A stretch of DNA of 64,000 nucleotides from Limonium bicolor (GCA_023374045.1 CM041780.1:92717627-92781626), one strand, 5' to 3'; numbered from the stretch's first letter, positions 45,597 to 57,343 are shown. Numbers and translations: made by a program. The notes: generated from the sequence alone by a model not told the origin.

Positions 45597-46797
45597 TGCT
45601 ACTAGATCTATGAAACCCTTTACACTTTGTATATGGATCTTTGGGGCCCAGCACACTCTACATCCTTTGATGGCAAACGTTATTACTTGCTGATTGTTGA
45701 TGATTGTACTAGATACATGTGGTGTTTTCCTATAGCCTTAAAATCTGATGTGTCTCTGGTTTTTCCTATGTTTTATAACATGATTAGCACTCAGTTTTCA
45801 GAAAACATTTAATCTATTCAAACAGATGGTGGAGGAGAGTTTATTGCTCTTAAGGCCTTCTTTAATACCCATGGGATCAATCTTCGGTTATCATGCCCTT
45901 ACTCCCACCCTCAAAACGATATGGTTGAATCAAGACACCGTCAGGTCATAAATAAGACTCTTTGTCTTCTTGCTCAGGCTTCCATGCCCTTGTTCTTTTG
46001 GTTCTTTGCTGCTACCACTGCCACCTATCTCATAAACCGCACTCCCTCTATTGTCCTCCACAACCAATCTCCATACCAACTCCTTTTCCATAAAGCCCCT
46101 GACTACCACAAGCTACGTGTGTTTGGCTCTTCTTGTTGGCCTAACCTTCGCCCCACCCAATCTCACAAATTATCCTTCAGGCCAGAGGAACATGTATTCC
46201 TTGGCTACTCCCCCTCCCACATAGGCTACCTATGCCTCAATCCCAAGACACATAAAATCATTATCTCTAAAGACTTTTCCTTTAATGAAGATTGCTTTCT
46301 TTATTCCTCTTCAGCCCTAAAGTCCTCAACCTCTCTTACACCCTCATCATTTGCCTTTTACCCGCACTCTAATTCCTCTTCACACACTGCCATTCCTACA
46401 AAGGTTTTCTCTTCTCCAGCTACATCTCCACAAAGTACTCCTAGCCACACATCTACCTCACATAATACATCTTCCTCTGATTCTCAGCCTATCCCCCCAA
46501 CTCTACCCATTGCTTCTCACCCTCTGGGTAACACTCATTCCATGACCACCAGATCCATAACCAACAATCTTAAGCCCAAGACCCTCACAGATGGCACAAT
46601 TTTTTGGCCACAAGCCCATCCCACAGCCACACTAACCTCTTCATCTCTAATCCCTGAATCTCCTACTTTCAAACAAGCTAGCCCAGTTATATCCAGAATG
46701 GAAAGAGGCTATTCTAAAGGAATACAATGCCCTTGTCTCTACTGGCACATGGGAGCTGGTTCCTTATCATCCATCAATGAACGTATTGGGAACTAAG
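45597..46797 (+). pseudogene. pol: Copia 1 integrase, broken
   Basis: The rve integrase core inserts cDNA into chromosomes. YMDLWGPAHSTSFDGKRYY carries the first catalytic Asp and IQTDGGGEF the second. A stop after SENI (about 45810) lies between them. The catalytic Glu region reads MVESRHRQV, with Ser where copia elements usually have Arg or Lys. Downstream: YLINRTPS, YHKLRVFGSSCWPNLRP and VFLGYSPSHIGYLCL are the standard copia C-terminal region. The frame then breaks near 46700, before reverse transcriptase. Confidence 0.9.
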
Positions 46798-48130
46798 TGG
46801 ATACCTAAGTCTAAATTCATTTCAGATGGAACTTTATAGAGGCGCAAAGCACGCCTTGTTGCACAGGGTTACTCTCAGTCCTATGGTCTGGAATATACTC
46901 TCACATACAGCCCATTTATTAAAATATCTACAATAAGGCTTGTCATTTCTATTGCTGTCTCACACAATTGGCCTCTACATCAGGCAGATATTCAGAATGC
47001 CTTCCTCCATGGAGAACTGGATGAGGCTGTCTACACTAAGCAACCTGAGGGTTTTATTAATTCACAATTTCCTAATCATGTGTGTCGATTAAGGAAATCA
47101 TTATATGGGTTGAAGCAGTCTCCCCGTGCTTTGTTTTCCAAGTTAAGCTCCTTCCTTGTTAGTGTTGGGTTCAAAGCTTCTACTTTAGACTCCTCACTAT
47201 TTATTTATCTGTACAACAAAGACAGAATGTATGTGTTGATTTATGTCGACGATATATTGTTCACCGCATCTACCCAAACCTTGATTGATCAGTTTGTCAC
47301 TACCCTTTCCCGTGCCTTTCCTATCTCTGCCACTGGACCTCTCCGCTACTTCCTGGGTGTTTCTGTCCACCGTACTAAGTATGGGGTTCTACTCACACAG
47401 ACTAAGTATATTCAAGACCTTCTACGTGCTACGGGTATGACAGATTCCACCCCATCTCCTACACCTATGTCCCCTCAATCTACCCAGGATTCCACAGATT
47501 CTAACCCCTTCTCTAATCCCACCCAATATCGTCAGGTGGTAGGCAGCCTATAATATCTATCAATTACCCTTCCCGATATATCCTTTGTGGTGAACAAAGT
47601 CTGCCAAGATATGCATGCTCCCCGAGAAAACAATTGGAAAGCGGTGAAACGTATTTTACGTTACCTGGTTGGCACCCAGAATCTGGGATTATTTTTCAAC
47701 GCTGCTTCAAGTCTAGACCTTTACGTTTACTCGGACGCGGACTGGGCAGGATCGCCTCTGGATCATCGCTCCACTGCGGCATACATGGTGTTCTTTGGCT
47801 CTCACTTAACCTCGTGGTCATCCCGCAAGCAGAAGATGGTCGCCAGATCTTCTACGGAGGCGGAATACAAAGCCGTTGCTTGCGCCGCCGCTGAGACCAT
47901 ATGGATCCACAATCTCCTCACCGAACTTGGTCTCCATCTTCGTGATCCACCACACTTATTTTGTGACAATGTTGGTGCCACATTCCTCGGCTCCAATCCA
48001 GCCATATAGAGTCACATCAAACATGTTTCAATCGATTATTTTTTGTGCGAGAAAGAGTGGCGCAGGGAACCCTAAAGATTGCTCATTTGCCGAGCAAATC
48101 CTAAATCGCGGATGTCCTTACAAAACCTAA
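46690..48130 (+). pseudogene. pol: Copia 1 reverse transcriptase and RNase H, broken
   Basis: The RVT_2 domain runs from WKEAILKEYNALVSTGTWEL through ARLVAQGYSQSYGLEY, DIQNAFLHGELDEAVY, LRKSLYGLKQSPRA and the catalytic YVDDILF near 47250. RNase H follows: YVYSDADWAGSPLDHRSTA, SSRKQKMVARSSTEAEYKAV and FCDN. In-frame stops occur at about 46838, 47551 and 48007, and a frameshift at the 5' side. The domain order and spacing are normal for copia; it cannot produce an active polyprotein. Confidence 0.92.
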
Positions 48131-48203
48131 TCCCAATTCAATTTTTCTGCAACATCGAGCCAAACTCCCACTTACCAGTTACAGAGTTGGGCTCGCGGGG
48201 GGA

Positions 48204-48363
48204 TGCTAGACCAGTGTAAGGCCCAACTATATTACGGGCCCATTTATCTATCTGTCTATAGTCCAGTACCTAGGCCTGTATCACATATATAAATATCATA
48301 ATACACAGTAGGGCAACACACGCCAGTTTACAGATATTTTACTATTCCTCTATACTCTCAGCA
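48204..48363 (+). repeat. 3' LTR of copia 1
   Basis: Starts TGCTAGACCAG just after a purine tract (GCGGGGGGA at 48195-48203) and ends CTCAGCA. It matches the 5' LTR with about six substitutions and a 5-base insertion near 48267. Confidence 0.9.
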
Positions 48364-48368
48364 ACGTT

Positions 48369-48562
48369 CTTATCAACCCCTACTCTTTAATGTCTTCTCT
48401 TGTCGTCAAATGTATGTCGTTTCTACGGTTTGCCAGTGTCTTGCTTCGTTGTCCACTCTAGCAAGGGAAGAGAACCAGAGGAACTAGAAGTGCCCGAAGC
48501 AGCATTTGGCTATGTCTGTCTCCATCATCAACATTTTTGGCCGCTAATCCCTAGTGTTGTCT
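48369..48562. other. Target segment between the two copia insertions
   Basis: Short residue of the original locus: left neighbour 35199, right neighbour 53567 once the two elements are removed. One frame reads GREPEELEVPEAAFGYVCLH, but I do not recognise it. It ends with TGTCT (48558-48562), the left target duplication of copia 2. Confidence 0.4.
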
Positions 48563-48823
48563 TATTGGATTTTGATTTGTATACAAGAAGAGAATGGTGT
48601 AATTGTAGACCTTTTAATTTTGTAATCGTATGTGTAAACTTTACAAGACCTAGTGTACTTATATACAGATATTGTTGTAACCATATTTCTATCTAAATGC
48701 TAAATAATAGAAAAATAGATTATGTTAAGTATAAAAGTTGTTAAGAGAATATTAACAAACTAAATCTTCTTGTGGTTGCACTTCTGTGGAGATAAACGTG
48801 AGGACTGCCTAACAATCCCAATA
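48563..48823 (-). repeat. 3' LTR of copia 2
   Basis: 261 bp. Plus-strand edges are TATTGGATTTTG and CAATCCCAATA. Confidence 0.88.
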
Positions 48824-48829
48824 CCCCGC

Positions 48830-50350
48830 TCAAGCCGCGAGTAAATCTAATTTACCGAGGCTTGAAGAGGCACCATTATGCATGCCCATCTGTGATAACT
48901 GCTCCTTGTATCTAGTCCCGGGAAGAACCTTGGTCATCATATCTGCAAGTTGAGTAGACGTGTGGGTATAAGTAATATCCACAAGCCCTTGTTGTATTTT
49001 ATCCCGTACAAAGTGACAATCAATTTCTATATGCTTAGTGCGCTCATGGAAAACTGGATTGCGAGCTATATATATAGCCGATTGATTATCACACTTAACA
49101 GGTATAGGAACCACATTACTGACATCAAGCTCATGTAACAAACGAGTAGACCAGGTCAATTCTGCAGTAACTCACCGTAAAGAATGATACTCCGCTTCAG
49201 CACTGGAAAGTGAGACAGATCCTTGCTTCTTAGTTTTCCAAGAGATAGGGCTATCTTCAAGAAAAGTATAATAGCCTGACACGGACTTCCGTGTGTTAGG
49301 ACAGGCCGCACAATCTGAATCGCAATATGCCACAAGATCAAGCGTTGGACTATGAGCAAGAACAATCCCGTAGTTGACCGTGCCTTTGATATAGCACAAC
49401 GCATGCATTGCTGCCTCCATATGAACATCACTTGGACTTTACATGAACTGACTAAGCACTTGAACAGTGAAGCTGATATCAGGCCTAGTGTTGGAGAGAT
49501 AGTTGAGCTTTCCTACTAACCTTCTATAAGGCATAGGATCACGAAGTGGGAGACCATCTGTGGCAAGCAATGGTTTCCCTACTACCATTGGTCTTTTGGT
49601 ACTTCTGTTGTCTTGACAATCAAACTCCTAGATAAGTTCAGTACAAAACTTTCTTTGAGAGAGAATATATCCTTGCTTGGTATGAATAAACTCAATCCCT
49701 AAAAAGTAGTGCAAAGTACCCAAGTCTTTGATTTTGAAATTGTCGTCTAGAGCCCGTTTGAGATCTTCAACGTCACGCTGATGAGGACCCACAATTAACA
49801 TGTCATCGACATAAGCAGCAACAAACATCTTGCCTTCTTTACCGTTTCGATGAAAAAGAGAGTAATCATTCTTGGATTGAACAAAATTGAGAGTTTTAAG
49901 AAAACTCCCCAATTTAAACGGCATGCTTTGTTGGTTCCTACGACCTCGAGACCTGGTGGTAACCTCATATAGACTTCCTCATCTAGATCGCCATGCAAAA
50001 ACGCATTATTGACATCTAACTGATTGATGATCCACCCTTTGTTAAGCACAACAACTATGAGAGAACGAGTAGTTGTTAACTTAACCACAGGCGAAAAAGT
50101 CACATGATAGTCTAGACCATGTCGCTGTGTGAACCCTTTGGCTACCAACCGCGCTTTTTATCTCTCCAACGTCCCATCGGATTTGAGTTTAACTTTATAA
50201 ACCCACTTGCATCCCACTACTTTCCTGCCACGAGGTAATGTGACGACTTCCCATGTTTCATTTTCTTCTAAAGCCCGTAACTCTTTCTGCATGGCTATGC
50301 ACCAATGTTCATTTTTCACAACCATGTTATAATCACGTGGCTCCATATAA
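48830..50350 (-). pseudogene. pol: Copia 2 reverse transcriptase and RNase H, broken
   Basis: From the upstream side: CIAMQKELRALEENETWEVV, GCKWVYKVKLKSDGTLER, then a stop before MVAKGFTQRHGLDYHVTFSP. Next come LDVNNAFLHGDLDEEVYMRL and the catalytic YVDDMLIV near 49800, reached by a frameshift. RNase H reads CDSDCAACPNTRKSVSGYY, KKQGSVSLSSAEAEYHSL, KCDNQSAIYIARNPVFHERT and ADMMTKVL. The order and motifs are those of Tnt1/Sire-like plant copia elements; no continuous frame remains. Confidence 0.9.
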
Positions 50351-50508
50351 TCATCTCGAATGATAGATCCGGTATAAAAGAGAGCTATAGTGTGAGCAGG
50401 TGCGGTTTCTGTCAGACTAGCACAACCCGGAATAAGGTTTGTATACTTATCATGATTATAGACTCACTCATCTAATGTCTTAAAAGGATGTATTACAAAC
50501 ATAGTCTG

Positions 50509-52213
50509 CTAAATAGCCTGGTTGATGACCCACTCTACTCGTGTGTCGTAGCTCAACATGTGACACATCCGGGTCAACATTCTCGGTTTGTGGAATAGGA
50601 ACATTTGCATATCACCCTTGACACGAGTATCATGACTGCTGCGCATGGTATTCTCTTCATCAAAGAAAGCTGGCGACACAGTCTTATGCTCAACAATATC
50701 ATGCAAAGCTATATTTGTCATCATGTTGTTCGGCAAAAGGAAAGCACATAGCAAGGAACTTTACATCCCGACAAACTCAACAACCCGAGTATGCAGTCTC
50801 ACAATCTTTTGTCCTTTCTTTTGAGGGTCTTCCCCAAGGTACACACAAGCTTCTCCCCTTGGCTCAAATTTTCCCCCTTTTGGACCCACAACCGTTTTGT
50901 AACATAAGCACCCAAAAGGTTTTAAATCACCGTACGTAGGTTTAATGTTGTACAAACCTTCGAACGGTGTTTTTCCATTTAAAGCCTTGGTAGAAAGCCT
51001 GTTTATTAAAAATGTGGCGTGCAATATACACTCTCCCCAGTAAACCAGAGGAGCTGAAAATATACTGCCCTTGCTGTCTCTAAGAGATACTTGTGTTTCC
51101 TCTCAATGACCGCATTTTGCTGGGGCAGGTACGCACAAGAAGTTTGATGGATAACGCCCTCTTACGCATAAATTCTCTTTCCTTCATTGGAACTACCAAG
51201 TTCCTTGGTATTATCTGTTCGGACCACTTTAATTTTCACCTCAAACTGTCTCTCCACCATCCTAATGAAGTTAATAACTGCTTCCCAAGCATGCCCTTTT
51301 TGCTTGATGAGAACAACCCACGTCGTACGGGTAAAGTCATCAACGAAGCAAACGAAGTATCTATAACCATTATAAGTGTTGGTATGAAACGGTCCCCACA
51401 CATCTATATGTATCTTCTCAAAGGCTTTCTTAGTTTTATGGATTGAACTCGAGAACGGTAGACGTTGCGCTCTAGATTTGTAACAAACATCACAAGCATA
51501 ATCAGAAGAAAAATCTGCTTCTTTTATTAAACCAAGCATTACAAGTTTCCGAAACGGAACATGTCCAAGTCTAACATGAATTTCCCTAGCTTTCGGATCT
51601 ATCCCTTTTACACTTGTAAGCTCTGAATTAATATGGCCCGTATCAACTGCTGGCTCGACATCGCCCAGGTCCAAACTTGTGCCGGCCCACAAACCTGCTT
51701 CAGGAACGTCCAACACGTACAAGTTCTTCTGGCCCAGTACAAATCGGCGCTCAACTAGACTTGTAGAATGGCCCTGTAAGAAACACTCGTGTTTATCAAA
51801 AACTAATGCGTAATTCAACTGTGCCACCGTCTTCCTTAATGAGATCAGATTAAATAAGACATTAGGAATATACAGCACATTTGTCAGCAGTAATCTATTC
51901 CCAACTCTAACATATTCGATCAAAGTTACGCTCTGCGGACTACCTCTGGTAAGACTACCACCCTTTCTCTGTCAAGTTTCCTCCACCTCTCAAATAAGTC
52001 TCTGGCCCCCGACATATGGTCGGTCACGTCGGAATCTATTATCCACTTCCCCGTAAATTGATTGTCTGTGTGATTACTCATGAGACAAAATTTATTATTG
52101 ACACATATTAGTCGATTATCTGAGAAATTGCAATAATCAACCTCCTCTATCTTTGATTCTGTGTTGGCGCTCCGTATTAACTGAGCAATCTGCTGCAACT
52201 GTCGAGGGGTCAA
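50509..52213 (-). pseudogene. pol: Copia 2 protease and integrase, broken
   Basis: The protease site reads GKWIIDSDVTDHMSG: Asp-Ser-Asp where Asp-Ser-Gly is expected, and Val where Ala is usual. GAG-pre-integrase and zinc region: REIHVRLGHVPFRKLVMLGL, CDVCYKSRAQRLPF. Integrase core: IHIDVWGPFHTNTYNGYRYF, VVRTDNTKEL, and further on [20 protein letters not shown] and KPFGCLCYK. A TGA/frame break near 51160 and another at 51925 split it. Confidence 0.88.
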
Positions 52214-52249
52214 ACCATCCCCTTGCTCAACCTTATCATCGTCGATCTA

Positions 52250-53254
52250 TTATGTAACCCTAGCCGTATTCGCAAAGCCCTTTTTCCTTTGAGCTAACAC
52301 TTTCTCTCTACTATGTAACTGGTAACACTCTGCTGCTATATGACCCGACCTTTTGCAATAACTACAGGTTTGACGCTGGTAGCATTCTTCATAGCTATGG
52401 CCAGGCTTCTTACAGTGGGAACAGGTAACCTTCTTCCTCTCAATTATTCGATTATGGTTTTTGGAACTTTCGCCTGTTGTGACTGTGGTGTGACTGTAAA
52501 ACAACATGGAGTCGTTGTTAACCTGTTCGCCTCCTCTTTGGTCCTCCTCCTGAACAATTAGGGAGTATGCCTTCTCTAAACTGGGTGTGCTCTGCATCGC
52601 TAAGATTTGGCCCCTGATTGAAACATATTTTCGATTGAGCCCCATCAGAAATTGAATGAGCTTATCCTCGTCTGTTTGCTTGTTAATGGATTCTTTGACA
52701 TCACAGGTGCATCCTGCGCATCTACACTTGGGCAAGGGGCGAGCTGAGTCTAACTCTCCCCAAACCCTTTTTAGTTTTGTAAAGTATTCGCTCACACTGT
52801 CTTCACCCTGGCTAACGTCTGCTAACTCACGTTTCAGGTTATGAACAACTGCCAGGCTGCTGTGCTCAAATCTGTGACAAAGATGATCCCATGCACAACT
52901 CCTTTGGATCATCACAATATCGAACAATCTGGGCAATGCTTGGATCTAGCGCCGTTTTCAACCAAGACAAAACAAGGGAGTTCGATCTCTCCCAAGCACT
53001 GTAACGGATTGTATCTGTTTCATTTGGTTTAGTAATTTTACCTGTTACGAAGCCGAATTTGTTTTTAACCTTCAAAGTTGTAATCATGTCCCACTTCCAC
53101 CCCAAGAAACCCTTCCCATTGAATTTGGGTATGAGACTTAACCGGGGTTTTCTGCTGCGTGGACATAGATCAGATCATTGATGTCAATGATGCTGCCACT
53201 GGAGGGAGGATCAGACGCTGGACTCTTCCCTTTGCTTGAATCTTCTGCCGCCAT
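52250..53254 (-). pseudogene. gag: Copia 2 gag, broken
   Basis: Begins with ATG at 53254 (MAAEDSSKGKSPASDPPSSG) and runs into the gag core: GWKWDMITTLKVKNKFGFV, SWLKTALDPSIAQ. A stop near 52866 interrupts it. The UBN2-type region then reads LKRELADVSQGEDSVSEYF and LIQFLMGLNRKYVSIRGQIL. It ends with two consecutive CCHC-like zinc knuckles (CSHCKKPGHSYEEC and CSYCKRSGHIAAEC). Two knuckles in place of one is less usual but known in copia gag. Confidence 0.9.
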
Positions 53255-53314
53255 GTTGATGAATACCAAAGGAAGCTAGAATAAACTAGAACCGTAACCT
53301 TGCTACTGATACCA

Positions 53315-53561
53315 TATTGGATTTTGATTTGTATACGAGAAGAGAATGGTGTAATTGTAGACCTTTTAATTCTGTAATCGTATGTGTAAACTTTACAAGA
53401 CCTAGTGTACTTATATAACTATATTTCTATCTAAATGCTAAATAGTAGAAAAATAGATTCTGTTAAGTATAAAAGTTGTTAAGAGAATATTAACAAACTA
53501 AATCTTCTTGTGGTTGCGCTTCTGTGGAGATAAACGTACGGACTGCCTAACAATCCCGATA
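53315..53561 (-). repeat. 5' LTR of copia 2
   Basis: 247 bp. Plus-strand edges are TATTGGATTTTG and CAATCCCGATA. The primer-binding site lies directly inside (53302-53314). Confidence 0.88.
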
Positions 53562-53566
53562 TGTCT

Positions 53567-55058
53567 TCGTACTCCTGTGTTTGCAATTTACGGAGACATA
53601 AAGGAAGAGCATGTCAGAAGCAATATTGTTCTTTCAATCATGAACAATATGCAGGCTTCTTAATCTCCACCTTTGCTGCCGTCGACCAAATCCCATGTTC
53701 ATATGGGCTCCAGTGAAAGAAAAGGGAAACGGGAAGAGGATGTCGGATGTAAACCTTTTCATTCGTTTATGAACAGGGCAGGTACGCTTTTCTTGAGTTT
53801 ATGTATACTCATTGTATTATTGCCAACGGCGGTCATATATTTGGACTGAAATGATAATTAGATTATTCATAATGAATATCTTTTTATCAATGCATTTTTT
53901 TAGATAAGGACTAGCTTTATATATTATATTAATAATATTATATGTAAGTGGACACATGTATAAAAGATATGTCTAAAGACTAACATGTGTCTTAAAAGTA
54001 GAAAACTTGTATGAGAAGCTTCAGCAGTATAGTGAGCCACCACCATGAACAACCCTAGCACCACCACCACTGGCCGTCTTCATCCGCAGCTTTTTATCAA
54101 TGCATTATAGCTTGCACGCTTGCTTAGCTATTTCGGACTGAATTATAAACGTGCTCAAACGTATTAATATGCATGAACAGTCACTCTAACTTAGTAAGTA
54201 CTAGACCGCGCTTTCAGACCGGTAGATTTTTTTTCTCTTCCTTTTTACCCATGTTTAACCTAGGTAACATATATTCCCTTTTATTTCCATTAAAAATCGT
54301 CAAAAAAATCAAAAAGAAAAAGAACAAAGAGTAGTTGTCTCACTTGGGTGAATCAACATTAGTTTAAACCTTAAAGTTATAACAATAAAGGAAAAGTTAC
54401 TTATAAGAGTAGTGCAAAAAATCTGAACCTTTATAAATTTTATATTAAGCTCCCAAATATATAAGTTCTTAAAAGCGTAATAACATTTCCTTTCTAAGTT
54501 TAAAAGGTTAAACTTAGATGGTGATCTTCGTGTGGGCCGGTTATATTATTAAGCTTTATTAGGTGCATAACAAGGTCTCACAATTGAAGCTGTAAAATAC
54601 ACGATTAAGCATCTTAAATACATCCTTAAGAGTTCATGTATAATAAACCAATTGAAAATAACATACATACAAATATTTATCTTAAATATAACACTCACAG
54701 TTCTCTTACGGCTACACTTCAACATATCCATTCATTTTAAGACTATCCAGATATCGTAGCCTCCTCAACTCCATGTTAACAACAAACAAGCGCCAATGTT
54801 CAATGGACACGCAAGGGACAAAGAACTAAACACAAAGGAAGTACATTAAATAGTATCATTAACATGTTTAATTACCAATTGTATTTAACATTGTTCTTTT
54901 ACCATCTTCACATCGTCAAAGTTGCGGATAGATGTTGTAGTTGTGGGTGTGTTTTGAGGAAAGACTCTATTACAACCCTGCTGGTTGGGCGTCAAGTTGG
55001 TACAAGTTCCCACTTTTTCAACATAAAACATTAATAATAGTTTAAAAAAATAGATGAG
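53567..55058. other. Intergenic, including the right part of the copia target
   Basis: The first about 200 bases carry on from 48562 once copia 2 is removed and have balanced composition ('accaaatcccatgttc', 'gaaaagggaaacgggaagagg'). From about 53820 the sequence is AT-rich. No gene, RNA or element boundary recognised. Confidence 0.35.
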
Positions 55059-56600
55059 TTAGCCATGATAGTAAAAGGCTGTACAAACAATTAAGATAAA
55101 AAAAGAACACATTAAGAAAAAACTTACAAGTATGGCTGGATGAAACCATATTTTAGTTGGTCTCCATACATTATCATCACCTGGTATTCGTATTGCATCC
55201 AAGTGCTCAAAATTAAGGATGTTCACATATGCTTCAACATATTGGCTATTTAACCATCCCTTTACTCTCAAATCAACCAGGTTCTGGATGTCTAGCTTGC
55301 AATCTCCATAATCAACGACACTCACACTACATTGCACTTTTAAAATAGTACCAACACAAATCATAAATTCAACACTCTACAGCAGTCTCATACAACATAA
55401 AAGTATTGTTGTTATAATCATACTTACTGTCTTTTCTTCCTATAAGACCATATGAAGGCGGACATTTCTTCATCCTCATCATTCACTATTGCTTGTTGAC
55501 ATGTCTTAGAATAAGGAGATCTCTAAGCAGAATCGGGTATGACCTTACGCTTCACACGTGGGGATGTTCTAGTTGGTATGACATCAACTTTGTCAGTTGG
55601 GAGCGTTGCTTTATTAAACTTTAACACAATTTCGTCCACATATTTGTCCATATCTTTTATTGGTGACGAGCTATTTGACGTCTCGTTTACAGTTGAAGTC
55701 GCATTCGCTGCAACAGATTGTAGTGCAACTTCTATACCAACAGCAATATCATCATCAACGGGAATTGGATCCGTAACTTGGATTGTTGGAATACCAAGAT
55801 TAAAGTTTGGAATTTCATCGACATATTAATTCATCAAATTAAAAAAAATAATGATACAGATTTATTTAATACACATAAAATTAAATATTCAAATCATCAA
55901 CAAAGAGGATTGTATTGAACAATGTATTTTGACATACTTGATTTTGATGTCTCACCAACCTCACTCACTATAATATCTCTATTTTTTACATTAATGAAAA
56001 AAGGTATACACAATCAAATTACAACCCCAAACATTAATTAAGACATTATAAATGCAAGAACAATACCACTTGTTTTGTAAGAAGGATGAAATTTGTACCA
56101 GATGTAACATGGTGCTCATGTTGATCTACAACTACTTCAACAACATCATCTTCTTGTTTTTTAATCTCCTTAGGAGGTTCCACCACAACCTCCTCCTTTT
56201 TTCTCATTTTTGTCGGCCTCCATGTCGGGCTTACTCATTTTTCCAATTTTATGAGTAGATGTTTGCTCTCTTGCTTGACGTACATTCAACCCAATCTCTC
56301 ATCAATCTTTGATAATTCTATCAAGGTCTCATTGAGCTTCTCATTAGTCTTTTGTATCAACGCAGTGTACTCATCCTTTTTCCTCAAAAGTTGTTGTCGA
56401 AGTCAATGAAAGAAGTCACACACATTGGTAACCGTAATACCAAACATTCACAGTAAGTAGTACCAGCAATTAGGTGTTTCTAAGACCAGCTCTTTATTGT
56501 AGATTCCAAAGGCATTAGCTTGCATACATTTGACAGTATCTGAAGAAGTTTTCACTAGCATAATGGCTTGTGAATATGCAAAAGAAACATGAGAGACGCC
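55059..56600 (-). pseudogene. Ulp1-like (C48) transposon-associated ORF, N-terminal and central part, broken
   Basis: Minus-strand exons can be followed. 56200-56380: a charged, coiled-coil-like stretch (QKTNEKLNETLIELSKIDER, then EEVVVEPPKEIKKQEDDVVE). 55440-55560: IPTRTSPRVKRKVIPDSA, a stop, RSPYSKTCQQAIVNDEDEEM. 55129-55364: LVDLRVKGWLNSQYVEAYVN, FEHLDAIRIPGDDNVWRPTK, followed by a donor-like GTAAGT after FHPAIL. The last piece resembles the start of a Ulp1 protease domain ('WL...I..Y'). Such ORFs accompany plant MULEs of the Kaonashi type. The catalytic Cys part is absent; a comparable C-terminal piece is at 32890-33290. Stops indicate a relic. Confidence 0.45.
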
Positions 56601-56639
56601 CCAGGAAGAATTTCAAGGTAATAGTCAAACCAAATTGAT

Positions 56640-56815
56640 GCAAATTCTAAATCTCAAAAGAGAATTTGAGATGGTCAGAATGAAAAAATCTAAGAATGTT
56701 AAGGATATGTATTTCATCAGTATTAAATGCAAAAGTCATGTATTGTTATTATTCCACTCATTTCTCTGCATTCTTATATTTCTAACATGGTATCAGAGCC
56801 AGGTAGAGGGAAGAA
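56640..56815 (+). mobile_element. Copia LTR end and primer-binding-site relic
   Basis: TGGTATCAGAGCC at 56788-56800 is a perfect initiator-Met tRNA primer site, preceded by 'atatttctaaca', a typical LTR end. The LTR start and the matching second LTR are not found, so only this stub is called. Confidence 0.5.
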
Positions 56816-56829
56816 ATCAATGCAGATTT

Positions 56830-57343
56830 CTTTTGGATAGTTGAGCCACAGAATTCCCAAAGTCGACTGCCTCATTAATGTCAATGCTCTCTTCACTTTC
56901 CGCTTCACTTTCAGCCTCTTCTGCTTTGCTCTCCACTGCCGTTATCCGTTGTTTCTCTATTGTCTTCGCTCATAGTAGGTCAAAATCCACTTCTTTAAAA
57001 GAATTTGTTGTAAGGATTCTTGCGGCCCAGAAAGCTTGAACCAACTTAACAGAGCCTGGGTTTGAGCAGGTTCGACAAAGGTATTGCGACTTCGAGACCA
57101 TTGTCGAGGGAGAAACAAAGCTTTCGTGAGGGACTACTTTGCAATTTGCACAAACAAGCATAGGCGGGGAATTCTCGATTGACCGTAGCATTCGTGGTAG
57201 AACTTGAAACGCTTGAGTTCAAGAATGCACTCAGTGCAGAGGCAGTCCACATAGTTGATTTTGTGAAGCACATCACATTTGATGTTGCAACGGTTGCAAA
57301 TTGATGCAGCGGGAGTATCGATGGCCTCTGGATTCATCACGAA
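56830..57343 (-). pseudogene. CxxC-rich protein, unknown family, frameshifted
   Basis: The frame begins at ATG 57340 or 57337 (MMNPEAIDTPAASICNRC) with a UTR-like leader upstream. It holds CNRCNIKC and CLCTEC, then shifts frame near 57185 into a segment with CANCKVV and CRTCSNPGSVKL. After a stop near 56968 the same frame continues as an acidic stretch (KAEEAESEAESEESIDINEA). Four CxxC pairs in about 120 residues suggest two zinc sites. I do not recognise the family. The frameshift and stop argue for a pseudogene, though an unseen intron could account for the second. The plus-strand sequence next to its 3' end is a copia stub. Confidence 0.4.

Larger units (their letters stand above)
35200..48363 (+). 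mobile_element. Copia element 1: full-length but decayed Ty1/copia, with nested insertion
   Basis: A Ty1/copia retrotransposon bounded by LTRs of 155 and 160 bp and the exact target duplication ACGTT (35195-35199 and 48364-48368). Order: LTR, Met-tRNA primer-binding site, gag, protease, integrase, reverse transcriptase, RNase H, purine tract, LTR, which is the copia order (integrase before reverse transcriptase). The region between the GAG-pre-integrase motif and the integrase core is split by an 8.57-kb minus-strand LTR insertion at 37026-45591. Without it and one CCTAC copy the element is about 4.6 kb, normal for copia. Many stops in gag and pol make it non-autonomous today. The LTRs differ by about six substitutions and one 5-base gap, so it is not a very recent insertion. 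Confidence 0.93.
48563..53561 (-). mobile_element. Copia element 2: full-length, decayed Ty1/copia
   Basis: A complete minus-strand copia element with LTRs at 48563-48823 and 53315-53561 and the exact target duplication TGTCT (48558-48562 and 53562-53566). The LTR ends are TATTGGGATTG...AAAATCCAATA (minus strand), so TA...TA in place of the usual TG...CA. The primer-binding site (TGGTATCAGTAGC, minus strand, 53314-53302) is a variant of the initiator-Met type. Gag, protease, integrase, reverse transcriptase and RNase H follow in order, all broken by stops or frameshifts. The LTRs differ by about nine substitutions and a gap of about 14 bases, so it is comparable to or older than copia 1. At 5.0 kb it is the standard size. 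Confidence 0.93.
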
